A stretch of 64,000 nucleotides of DNA from Frankia sp. AiPa1 (GTDB lineage: Bacteria > Actinomycetota > Actinomycetes > Frankiales > Frankiaceae): the NCBI RefSeq assembly GCF_023243075.1, contig NZ_JALKFZ020000140.1, positions 1 through 64,000 on the forward strand. The letters run 5' to 3'. Numbering within the stretch: position 1 is the stretch's first letter; each line of letters begins with the position of its first letter. The notes beneath the pieces are model-generated. The model saw only the letters and a program-made list of their open reading frames with translations, was not told where the DNA came from and made no database searches. Below are positions 35,199-42,586 of the stretch, piece by piece. The position numbers and the translations under genes are program-made.

Positions 35199-36116
35199 CT
35201 ACCCGCGGGCGGCGGAGGACCGGGCTGGCTTCCGGGTACGGCGGGTGAAGTTCGCCATGATCGCGTCGACGGTTTCCTCGGGGATGCGCACCATGCACAG
35301 GATGCGGTCACCCGGCTCGGCGTGCCGCTCGAAATGCGCGTTGACCTCAGCGTCATCCCCCTGTGGACGGACGCGGTAAAGGTCGCGGGGCACGCCGATG
35401 CCGGCGATGCCGCCGCTTGCCGGGTCGAAGGGTGCCCCCGGCGCCAGCGCGGCCGCGATCTCACCAGCCAGCGCCACGACCTGCGCGTCGGGATCACCCG
35501 AGGCGGTGCCGATCGCCGGGTACATGGCCGCGCCGGGTAGCCGGCCATAGGCACGCATCGCGCAGTAGGCGACCGGGTTGTAGGTGCGCAGCGCCGCCAG
35601 GTAGGGAAATCCGCCGGTGGCGGCGACTTCTTCAAGCAGCGCCAGCCAGCTGGTCGCGAACGCCTGGCCGCCGCGCAGCTCGGCGGCCACGAACTGGATG
35701 CCGATGTGCAGAAACGGCCGGCCGGAGGCGGTCGTGGCCCAGCTCGCGCCGAGCGCCGACACGGGGGTCCCGCTGGCCCGTTCGACGCCGACGACGAGGT
35801 GCTGCGACTCGCGCAGCAGGCCGGGCCGGATGTCGAACAGGGCGTTCATCCGCAGGTCGGGTAGGGCGGAGGCGAGCCCGGTGCGCAGCCAGCGGTCCTC
35901 GGCGGGACTCAGCGGGCACTCGTCGCGGGCGAAGCGGACGATGGTGTGCGCCGCCGCCGCCAGCTCCGGATCCGCGGATCCACCCGGGCCGCGTACGTCA
36001 CTCGCGCTTCGCGCGCCACCTCCAGCGGCCGGACCGTCGCCGTTGCTGGGTGGTGCGCCCCCGGCAGGCCCGTCCGTACGGGGCGGGACGGGCGGGGACG
36101 TCGGTAATCCGGACAC
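35199..36116 (-). CDS. GNAT-like acyltransferase, divergent
   Basis: A 305-residue protein. After a Gly/Pro/Ala-rich N-terminal 60 residues it shows a pattern close to GNAT N-acyltransferases: HIGIQFVAAELRGGQAFATS resembles motif A (R-G-x-Q/G-x-A pyrophosphate loop), and LAALRTYNPVAYCAMRAYG resembles the later T/N-NP-Y helix. The match is by eye and divergent. GTG 36116 is the only start that keeps the whole conserved part; the ribosome binding site is weak, but the gene lies 23 bp after the stop of the diiron-type oxidase gene, so translation may be coupled. It would act in the cytosol, possibly acylating an amine in the pathway. Function is uncertain. Confidence 0.6.
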   Translation of the reverse strand: MSGLPTSPPVPPRTDGPAGGAPPSNGDGPAAGGGARSASDVRGPGGSADPELAAAAHTIVRFARDECPLSPAEDRWLRTGLASALPDLRMNALFDIRPGLLRESQHLVVGVERASGTPVSALGASWATTASGRPFLHIGIQFVAAELRGGQAFATSWLALLEEVAATGGFPYLAALRTYNPVAYCAMRAYGRLPGAAMYPAIGTASGDPDAQVVALAGEIAAALAPGAPFDPASGGIAGIGVPRDLYRVRPQGDDAEVNAHFERHAEPGDRILCMVRIPEETVDAIMANFTRRTRKPARSSAARG

Positions 36117-36139
36117 GAGATGCCGACCGGGCGCGGCGG

Positions 36140-36931
36140 TCAGGCGAACCGGCCGGTGAGGGTGCCGGCCGACTCGAACGTGCTCTTCGCCGGGGCGACC
36201 ACGGCCTGGTAGAGCTCGAGGAAGTAGGCCACCCACAGGTTCGCCACGATCTTGATGTGATCGAGCACCTTCGCCTCGTCCTCTGGGGAGGACACCAACG
36301 AGGTCAGCACACCCCAGACGAAGTCGGCGTGCTCGTCGTCGATGTCGGTGCCGACGTGCCGCCGGGCGCCGGCGACCTTCTCCCGGCCGAGCTTCTCCTC
36401 GAGGTTCTTCACCCAGGAGGGCTGCGTCTCGGTGGTCGTGTACTCGACGAAATAGACGCTGCACAGCAGGGCCAGCGGGGTGCCCTCGAACTCCATGCCG
36501 TACTGCAGGTAGCCGGTGAGCAGCTTTGTGGCCTGGAACGGCTCGGTGGCATAGATCTCCTCCTTGGTGACACCGACCCGGCCCAGGTCGCCGGCGAACC
36601 ACTCGTCGTGGAGCATCTCGTCCTCGACGTAGTGGGCCCAGGCGGCGCCGCGAACCGGGTCCCGCTTGGTGAAGTAGCCGATGGCCAGCGCGTCGATGGT
36701 GCGCTTGCGGCGCAGCCGCAGGATCGTCTCGATGTTGTGGCGCTTGTAGTACTCCAGGTTGAGTTCCTCGCCGCGGGCCTGGTGGTCCGCGTACGGGATC
36801 TCGGCGTAGAACTTGGCGATCATGGCGTCAAGCAGGTCGTTGACCTGCTTGCGCAGCGCGCCTAGATCGGCCGTGCGGGCGGCGGCGGCCTTGCGCGGGT
36901 CTCCGTACCAGCTACGTGGGTCGTCGGTCAT
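36140..36931 (-). CDS. Haem-oxygenase-like putative diiron oxidase
   Basis: A 263-residue all-helical protein of the TenA/PqqC/HDO type. Candidate metal ligands follow the HDO pattern: E103/E105 and H108 in HYVEDEMLHDEWF, a later E163, and H192, D196/D199 and H201 in RRHVGTDIDDEHADF. HDO enzymes use two irons and oxygen for N-oxygenation, C-C cleavage, desaturation or decarboxylation of amino acids and fatty acids, often in natural-product pathways; PqqC, the cofactor-free relative, finishes PQQ. GGAAGGAG precedes ATG 36931. It is flanked by the M29-like gene and the GNAT-like gene in one direction. Which reaction it performs cannot be predicted. Confidence 0.72.
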   Translation of the reverse strand: MTDDPRSWYGDPRKAAAARTADLGALRKQVNDLLDAMIAKFYAEIPYADHQARGEELNLEYYKRHNIETILRLRRKRTIDALAIGYFTKRDPVRGAAWAHYVEDEMLHDEWFAGDLGRVGVTKEEIYATEPFQATKLLTGYLQYGMEFEGTPLALLCSVYFVEYTTTETQPSWVKNLEEKLGREKVAGARRHVGTDIDDEHADFVWGVLTSLVSSPEDEAKVLDHIKIVANLWVAYFLELYQAVVAPAKSTFESAGTLTGRFA

Positions 36932-37019
36932 CGAGGGCTCCTTCCGCGGTGGCGGTGACGGGTGAGCGATCACAGGTGCAGCGGGGCGGGTGCTGCGGGC
37001 CTCAGCAGGGGAAGCGGAT

Positions 37020-38129
37020 TCAGCAGCCGCAACTCGGGGTGCGGCGCCGGTTGAGCCGACGGGCGGGTCCCGGCTCGGGGGTGACCGCGCAGACGGGGGC
37101 GTCCGGACCGGCGATCCGCGCGTCGGTGGCCGGATTGGTGATGACCGTGTCGGCACAGGTGAAGGTGAGGGCGTATCGGGTCGTCGGGGTCAGTCCGAAC
37201 CCGAGGTGGACGATGCCGTCGGAGCCGCCGAACATCTCGTTGAGCCCGCAGTTGCCGGCCTGCTGGACGAGCTCGGGGTTCAGACCGATACCGAACTCCC
37301 ACACGACCCGGTAGGACTCGTCGGCGGCGTAGAGCTTGCCGAGGGTGTCGACGGCACGCTGACCGGCGGGGTCGATGGCGCGCACGCCGGTGACCATGCC
37401 GTCGGCGAGGTCGAGCACGATTGTCGCGTCGCGCAGGACGTCGAGGTCGGTGAACAGCTCCGCCTGCTCGTCGAGCACGGCCGGGTCGTCGCCGCGGTGC
37501 ACGATGGGCGCGCCGCGCAGGGCGATGCTGCCCTCGAGCGCGAGCCGGCTGGACGTGTCGAACCGGTAGAGCCCGGTGGGGGCGGCGCTGGCCTCGCCGG
37601 ACGGCGCGATCTGCTGCTCACCCGGGCCGAGCAGCCCGGCCTGCTGGTTCCACTCGTAGTCGCCGGAGACGCGCAGGCGGGCCGAGGCGTGGCCGGCGTG
37701 GTCGGCCAGGAGCACCTCGTCCGCGTCGCCCAGGGCTTCGAACAGCCGGTCGGCGCGGGCCTCGAGCGCGACGCTGTCGGTGCGCTGGACGACGTCGAGG
37801 AAGTACGCGACGTGCGCGTCGGTCACCGGCGTCGAGCCGCAGGGCATCACCGCGAGCCGCCTGGACCCGATCTCGTCGGGCTCCGGGGAGACCAGGAACC
37901 GGTCGGGGCAGACGACGAACACATCGGCGTCGGTCGGCACCCCGGCGCCGCGCAGGGCGTCGGCGAGGCTCTGCACGGCCTCGACCGTGCGGTGCACGAC
38001 CTCGCGGTAGCGCTCGCTTGCGGCCAGGCTGAAGTCGGTGGCCCGGTCGGCCTGGGTGAGCAGGCAGAAGGTGCTGTGGGGGCCGGGAAACTCCCGATGG
38101 GAGTCGGGACGCACGACGAACTGTGCCAT
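37020..38129 (-). CDS. M29-aminopeptidase-like protein, two metal ligands missing
   Basis: A 369-residue relative of M29 (AmpS/AmpT) metallo-aminopeptidases and paralogue of the protein encoded at 38471-39565. Shared landmarks are C97 in CGSTP, WNQQAGLLGPGEQQ at 160-173, E179 in PSGE, E278 in YRVVWEFG and H308 in IVHLGFG. The family's final His-x-Asp metal pair is replaced by A320-x-T322. It may therefore bind one metal only, or act as a non-catalytic partner or as an enzyme with another activity. The C-terminus is basic and ends CGC. ATG 38129 is used; an in-frame GTG three codons earlier is possible. The gene lies downstream of the small-peptide gene and its hairpin, and 88 bp before the oxidase gene. 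Confidence 0.7.
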   Translation of the reverse strand: MAQFVVRPDSHREFPGPHSTFCLLTQADRATDFSLAASERYREVVHRTVEAVQSLADALRGAGVPTDADVFVVCPDRFLVSPEPDEIGSRRLAVMPCGSTPVTDAHVAYFLDVVQRTDSVALEARADRLFEALGDADEVLLADHAGHASARLRVSGDYEWNQQAGLLGPGEQQIAPSGEASAAPTGLYRFDTSSRLALEGSIALRGAPIVHRGDDPAVLDEQAELFTDLDVLRDATIVLDLADGMVTGVRAIDPAGQRAVDTLGKLYAADESYRVVWEFGIGLNPELVQQAGNCGLNEMFGGSDGIVHLGFGLTPTTRYALTFTCADTVITNPATDARIAGPDAPVCAVTPEPGPARRLNRRRTPSCGC

Positions 38130-38283
38130 GGGAACCACCAGGATGCGCGACGCGACGGAAACGGGATCATGAGGTGACGGGCGGCTGTGCGCATGGCGTG
38201 ACGACCGGGTGGAACTCAGGCGGAGCTCAGTGCGAAGCCCTGCGCGGGAACTCAGCGTGAGAGCTCATGACACGTCCAGAGTC

Positions 38284-38317
38284 GGGGTGGGCCAGCCCGG
38301 TCCAGCTGACCCACCCC
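38284..38317 (-). terminator. Strong hairpin directly after the small-peptide gene
   Basis: GGGGTGGGCCAGC (38284-38296) and GCTGACCCACCCC (38305-38317) pair along 13 positions with one mismatch and an 8-nt loop. The hairpin starts 13 bp after the peptide stop codon. No U-run follows. It fits a partial terminator or a processing/stability element that would leave more peptide mRNA than mRNA for the downstream genes. Confidence 0.7.
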
Positions 38318-38329
38318 TTCTCCGCGGCA

Positions 38330-38401
38330 TCAGCCGAGGAGGGTGCCCAGGTAGCGGTCGTTCTTCTTCACCTGGATCTTCTTCTGCGCGACCTTCTCCA
38401 C
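38330..38401 (-). CDS. 23-residue small peptide, candidate modified-peptide precursor
   Basis: A 23-codon ORF (GTG start at 38401, stop 38332-38330). It is preceded by GGAAGGAGGTGATCACT, which contains the near-complete complement of the 16S rRNA 3' end with 8 nt to the start codon, the strongest ribosome binding site in the region. The peptide begins MEKVAQKK and ends DRYLGTLLG. It is Lys-rich in its first 13 residues (five Lys) and has no Cys, Ser or Met besides the start. The gene lies between the two M29-like paralogues on the same strand and is followed by a strong hairpin. This setting is like that of RiPP precursors such as PqqA (also about 23 residues, with an HDO-fold enzyme encoded nearby), but the sequence does not match PqqA. 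Alternatives are a leader/regulatory peptide or a scaffold peptide. Too short for usual gene finders. Confidence 0.65.
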   Translation of the reverse strand: MEKVAQKKIQVKKNDRYLGTLLG

Positions 38402-38470
38402 AGTGATCACCTCCTTCCGTCAATCCACGGTAGTGCGGTGAGAGACGAGGAAAGCCCCGCCCCAACCCGG

Positions 38471-39565
38471 TCAGGTGGCCAGACCAACCGGACTTCTGGG
38501 GGGCACTGCCGACGTCGGGTCGGTCGGCGTGCCCAGCATGACGTCGCCCTTGTCGTTCCGGACGACGGTCCCCGGAGAAATGATGTCGAGGTGGTACTGC
38601 GTGAACGGCGTGAGCCCGATGCCCCAGTGGAGGCAGCCCTGATTTCCGCCGTAGACCTCGTTCATCGCGTGGTTTCCGGGAAGAATGTTGAGAGTGGTGT
38701 TCAGCGCGTGGCCGATCTCCCAGACCAGCCGGTAGCGGGAGTCTACCGCGAAGAGCGCCTCGAACATCTCTATAATAGCATTCCCGCCCGGGTCGGGGGA
38801 AGACGTCGCGGTGATGAATCCGTTTTCCACGTGGGCGACGACGGCGTACTCGTTCATCGGCCAGAACTTGCCGTGAATACGCTCCTGGTCGCGCCGGGAG
38901 AACGACGGGGTGCCCGAGTGAAGAATGGGGTATCCCTGGAAGACGATATCACCGTCGAGCGGCAGGTGCAGGTAATCCTCGAAAGAGCGGATCTCGATCG
39001 GCAGCACACTGATCTCGCCGGCTGGAACAATCTGCTGCTCACCCCAGCCGACCAGGCCCGCCTGCTGGTTCCAGACCAGCTCGACATCGAACAGGCGCAA
39101 CGTGGCGACCGTGCCGTACCGGTCGTCCCGGTACTCCAGGCACTCGCCGCGCTCGGCGAGCTCGAAGAACCGGTCGGAGAAGTCCTCCTGGGCCTGCGGA
39201 TCCGTCGCCTCGACGCAGGTCAGGAAGTGGCGCAGGGTCTCGAGGTCGGTCGGCGTGGAGTTGCAGGCCATCCCGAGCAGCTTGCGTCGCGGGCCGAGCA
39301 CGTCGACTGGCGGTGACTGGAAGAACGCGTCGGGCGACATGACCAGCACATGTGCCTGCTCGGGGACGTCCTCACGCATGAGCCGGGCGAACTCGTCCTC
39401 GCCACCGCGGAAATCGATGATGCGGTAGTCGTCGTACGCAGAATCCCGGACCAGGCGAATACTGTCCATCAGGCTGGCATTGGTCACGAGACAGAAGGCC
39501 GTGCCCGTCGGATCGCCGAACTGGCGTATCCGGGACGGATCGACGACGATCTCGGACGAGGTCAT
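38471..39565 (-). CDS. M29-aminopeptidase-like protein, full metal-ligand set
   Basis: A 364-residue protein related to M29 metallo-aminopeptidases. The metal-ligand positions known for Thermus aminopeptidase T can be matched: E184 in VPAGE, E283 in LVWEIG, H313 in CLHWGIGL, and H325/D327 in YHLDI. C101 in CNSTPT and WNQQAG (165-170) are shared with its paralogue encoded at 37020. The N-terminal half is divergent from true peptidases. AAGGAGGAGAAG precedes ATG. It is the first gene after an 859-bp intergenic gap and lies 69 bp before the small-peptide gene. It may hydrolyse or otherwise process that peptide, or act on another amide; substrate unknown. Confidence 0.72.
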   Translation of the reverse strand: MTSSEIVVDPSRIRQFGDPTGTAFCLVTNASLMDSIRLVRDSAYDDYRIIDFRGGEDEFARLMREDVPEQAHVLVMSPDAFFQSPPVDVLGPRRKLLGMACNSTPTDLETLRHFLTCVEATDPQAQEDFSDRFFELAERGECLEYRDDRYGTVATLRLFDVELVWNQQAGLVGWGEQQIVPAGEISVLPIEIRSFEDYLHLPLDGDIVFQGYPILHSGTPSFSRRDQERIHGKFWPMNEYAVVAHVENGFITATSSPDPGGNAIIEMFEALFAVDSRYRLVWEIGHALNTTLNILPGNHAMNEVYGGNQGCLHWGIGLTPFTQYHLDIISPGTVVRNDKGDVMLGTPTDPTSAVPPRSPVGLAT

Positions 39566-40424
39566 CTCTTCTCCTCCTTCTCACTCGCCCAGGCCGGGCC
39601 GGCGGACATCGGACAGCCACAGCTGACGGCGGGCGTGGCCGAGCGCGCCAGGCCACACGCGGGAGTGCGCTTCACGACGAACCGAGTGGACCAGGTGCGC
39701 TTTCGGATCCGTGCGGGTGGGATCGCGGGGAGGCCGACCGGAAACTCCGTCGGCGGCGGACACCCCGAGCTGTCGCTGTGAGGAGCCCCTAGGGTACGGG
39801 CGCTCGGCAGTCGCATTGATCCGTGAACCGGGACGGACCTTGTAAAACGAAACTATAACCGGGGCGGGGCGATGGTGGAAGGTTTTTCGCGAGTTCGCGG
39901 GAGGTTACTTTGCGATGACCGGGGTGAACTGTTGGTTGCGGCGATTGGTCGGACGGTGCATTGGTGCGCCGATCGCAATGCGGTCAGGCCGGGGGGCAAA
40001 GCCAGGCCGGGGGCCAAGGCAGGCCGGAGACCAATGCGGGACCGGGGTCATTGCCCCGTCAGGGTCATTGCCAGACCAAGGTCAATGCCGGCCCAAGGCC
40101 GGTGTCCCGGTCGCGGCGGCATTATCCGGTGACGGACATTGGCGCACCAGGCACCAGGCACCAGGCACCAGGCACCAGGGACGTGGGACGTGGGACCAGG
40201 ACCACCGGCGGACGGCGACATTCGAGGAGCGGGCGGATGCTCGTGGCTGTGCCCACGAACGGTGGATGACCGCGACGGCGGGGGCAGGGCCGCCGCTTTC
40301 TCCCCGCTCCCGCCGGGAGGCGGTCGGGAGCGGTCCGTGGCCTGGGCCCTGTGTCGACCACAGGCCCGCGTCGACCAGCGCGCCAGTCGAGCAGGGCGCC
40401 AGTCGACCAGGGCGCCGCTCGATC
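39566..40424. other. Large intergenic gap with degenerate repeats and a likely promoter
   Basis: No gene is supported across 859 bp. On the minus strand an AT-rich stretch at about 39840-39862 contains TATAGT, a fair -10 for the M29-like/peptide operon. An 84-codon minus frame (39562-39816) touches the next gene's ATG but lacks a ribosome binding site. From about 39985 to 40130 short GGTCATTGCC and CCAAGGCCGG-like units recur, and a five-copy heptamer follows at 40144. GC is lower near 39840 than around it. Confidence 0.55.
40144..40178. repeat. Five tandem copies of GCACCAG
   Basis: Five exact head-to-tail 7-bp units, followed by two copies of a GGACGTG-like unit. They lie downstream of the ATPase gene and upstream of the M29-like operon. 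The 7-bp period would shift any reading frame, consistent with non-coding DNA. Confidence 0.9.
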
Positions 40425-41411
40425 TCAGCGTCCGCTCCGGGGGGGCGGGGCGGTGGGCGCCGGGCCGGCCTGGGCGATGCCGGACGGGGCAGTGCCGGAC
40501 GGGGCGATGCCGGACGGGCCGGGGATGGGCACGCAGGTACGGATCTCCGCCCGGCCGTGTCCGGGCGGCAGGCTGACGCCCGTGACGTGCACCGGCACGC
40601 CGTACAGGTCACTGAGCCGTTCGCCGGTGACGACGTCGTCGGGATGCCCGTCGGCGATCACCGCGCCGGCGCGCATCAGCACCGCCCGGTTCGAGTAGGT
40701 CAGGGCGTGCGAGGGCTGGTGGGTGGTCATGATGATGCAGTGCCCCTCCCGGGCCAGTTCCGCGACGACCAGCAGGGTGCGGACCTCGTTGCCGTAGTCC
40801 AGGGCGGCGGTGGGTTCGTCGAGGATCAGGATCCCCGCCTGCTGCACCAGCGCCCGGGCAAGCAGCACGAGCTGGCGTTCGCCGCCGGAGAGCGCGGCGA
40901 AGGACCGCTCGGCCAGGTGCGCGATGCCGAGCCGATCGAGCTGCTCGAGTGCACCGCGCCGGTCGGTGGCATTCGGCGCCTCGAGCAGACCGAGGTGGGG
41001 AGTGCGGCCCATGACGGCGATGTCGAGCGCGGTGAACGGGAACGGCGACGAGGTCGACTGCGGCACGTAGGCGACCCGGCGGGCAAGTTCTCGCGGGGTG
41101 AGATCGGTGAGATCCCGTCCGGCGAGCCGCACGGTGCCGCCATGCGGGCGTAGCAGTCCGAGCAGACAGCGCAGCAGTGTCGTCTTGCCGGCGCCGTTCG
41201 GTCCGAGCAGACAGCAGACCTCCGCGGCGTGCACCGTCAGGGAGACGTCGACGATCCGGTGGCCGTTGCGGCCGTACCCGAACGACAGGCCGCTGACCTC
41301 GACCTGTGGTGTGTCGGTGGACGAGGCGGCCGGGAGCCCCGGGGCAGACTGGTCCGGGTGGGTCTCGCCGTTTCCGTTCTCGCTGGTCCGGGTCCTGCCA
41401 GTCAGAGCCAT
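40425..41411 (-). CDS. ABC ATPase of metallophore/iron uptake
   Basis: A 328-residue FecE/FhuC-type ATPase. Walker A is GPNGAGKTT, the Q-loop region reads RVAYVPQS, the signature is LSGGERQ and Walker B ILILDEPTAALD. It energises uptake through the permease encoded just upstream, whose gene it overlaps by 10 bp. A Ser/Thr-rich N-terminal tail of 35 residues and a C-terminal tail of repeated PSGIA/PSGTA units are extensions. The family imports ferric siderophores, haem or cobalamin; the metal is not readable from the ATPase. Confidence 0.9.
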   Translation of the reverse strand: MALTGRTRTSENGNGETHPDQSAPGLPAASSTDTPQVEVSGLSFGYGRNGHRIVDVSLTVHAAEVCCLLGPNGAGKTTLLRCLLGLLRPHGGTVRLAGRDLTDLTPRELARRVAYVPQSTSSPFPFTALDIAVMGRTPHLGLLEAPNATDRRGALEQLDRLGIAHLAERSFAALSGGERQLVLLARALVQQAGILILDEPTAALDYGNEVRTLLVVAELAREGHCIIMTTHQPSHALTYSNRAVLMRAGAVIADGHPDDVVTGERLSDLYGVPVHVTGVSLPPGHGRAEIRTCVPIPGPSGIAPSGTAPSGIAQAGPAPTAPPPRSGR

Positions 41412-42586
41412 TGGCGTCCCGCCTTCGCGAGTAGACCGACGAAGAACGGCGCGCCGATGAGCGCGGTGAGGATGCCCAACGGCAGGTCGAGCGAGGTGGC
41501 GGTGCGTGCGACGTCGTCGACGGCGAGCAGGTAGGCCGCCCCGATGAGGGCCGCCACCGGCAGGAGACGGTTGAACGACGGGCCGACGATGAAGCGGGCC
41601 AGATGCGGGACGACGAGCCCGACCCAGCCGATGATGCCGGCGACGCTGACCGCGGTCGCGGTCATCAGCGTGGACGCGCCGATCGTCAGCGCCCAGATCC
41701 GCGCCCGGTTGACGCCGAGGGAGCGGGCCTCGTCGTCCCCGGTGGCGAGCACGGTGAGCTGCCAGCGCACCGCGTACAGGATGCACAGGCAGACCCCGAC
41801 TATGATCGCGGGCACGATCAGCCCGTGCATGCTGGCCCGGGCCAGGCTGCCGAACAGCCAGAAAGTGATCTCCGGCAGGGTGGTCTCCGGATTGGCGAAG
41901 TACTGCACGCTGGAGATCAGCGCGTTGAACATCGCGCCGATGATGATGCCGCCGAGCACCAGGATGATCAGTGAGCCGCGCCCCACGAACCGGGCGATGG
42001 CCATCGAGAGCGCCGCGGCGGAGAGCCCACAGCCGAACGAGACGATCTGCAGCAAAGTCGTGTCGAGGCCGATGAGGATGGACACGGAGGCACCGAACCC
42101 GGCGCCGGCGGCCACGCCCAGGATCTCCGGGGAGACCAGCGGGTTGCGGAACATGGTCTGGTATGCGGCCCCGGAGGACGCCAGCGCCGCGCCGACGAGC
42201 AGCGCGGCGAGGATGCGCGGCATCCGGATGTCCATGACGACCGCCCGGTCCTGCCCGCCGACCGCGTCGCCGATGCCGAACAGCTCGTGGCCGAGCACCC
42301 GCAGGACGGTCCACGGGCTCAGGGCGAACCGTCCGAGCCCGAACGAGATCACCACCAACACGAGGAGAACCACCCCGAGGGTGACGACGCGCAGGTGGTC
42401 GCCAAGGGTCAGGCGGAGCCTGGCGGTGGCCCGGCCGCCTCGTCCCTTCGGCGCGCCGGTCGACGGGGTGGCAGCGGAGGCGATGGTGGCCTGGCCACCA
42501 TCGCCGGATCCGCCCTCACCGGGCCTGGTGGCGGGTACCGGGGCCGCGTCGTGGTCGGCGTCCGAGGGCGGTGCGGGGCGGCTCAC
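41402..42586 (-). CDS. FecCD-family ABC permease
   Basis: A 394-residue membrane permease of the FecCD/BtuC type with about nine to ten hydrophobic segments. Family landmarks are RMPRILAALLVGAALASSGA followed by FRNPLVSPEILG, and GWVGLVVPHLARFIVGP near the end. A charged, Gly/Ala-rich N-terminal tail of about 60 residues precedes the first helix. The start codon overlaps the stop of the monooxygenase gene (GTGA), which indicates translational coupling. Only one permease gene is present, so it presumably forms a homodimer. The transported ligand should be a metal chelate or cobalamin-like compound. Confidence 0.92.
   Translation of the reverse strand: MSRPAPPSDADHDAAPVPATRPGEGGSGDGGQATIASAATPSTGAPKGRGGRATARLRLTLGDHLRVVTLGVVLLVLVVISFGLGRFALSPWTVLRVLGHELFGIGDAVGGQDRAVVMDIRMPRILAALLVGAALASSGAAYQTMFRNPLVSPEILGVAAGAGFGASVSILIGLDTTLLQIVSFGCGLSAAALSMAIARFVGRGSLIILVLGGIIIGAMFNALISSVQYFANPETTLPEITFWLFGSLARASMHGLIVPAIIVGVCLCILYAVRWQLTVLATGDDEARSLGVNRARIWALTIGASTLMTATAVSVAGIIGWVGLVVPHLARFIVGPSFNRLLPVAALIGAAYLLAVDDVARTATSLDLPLGILTALIGAPFFVGLLAKAGRQWL

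Noticed and set aside
38330-38401. Small peptide as a PqqA homologue
   Set aside because: Length and the nearby HDO-fold gene fit, but the Glu-x3-Tyr arrangement of PqqA is absent and no radical SAM PqqE or PqqD gene is in the window.
38265-38465. 66-residue minus-strand ORF over the small-peptide gene
   Set aside because: It is in another frame, has no start signal and runs through the hairpin. The 23-codon frame has the near-perfect Shine-Dalgarno sequence instead.
39562-39816. 84-codon minus-strand ORF touching the M29-like start, as a second precursor peptide
   Set aside because: There is no ribosome binding site and the composition looks random (Pro/Ser/Arg). Its stop overlap with the next ATG is probably chance, although that overlap kept it under consideration.
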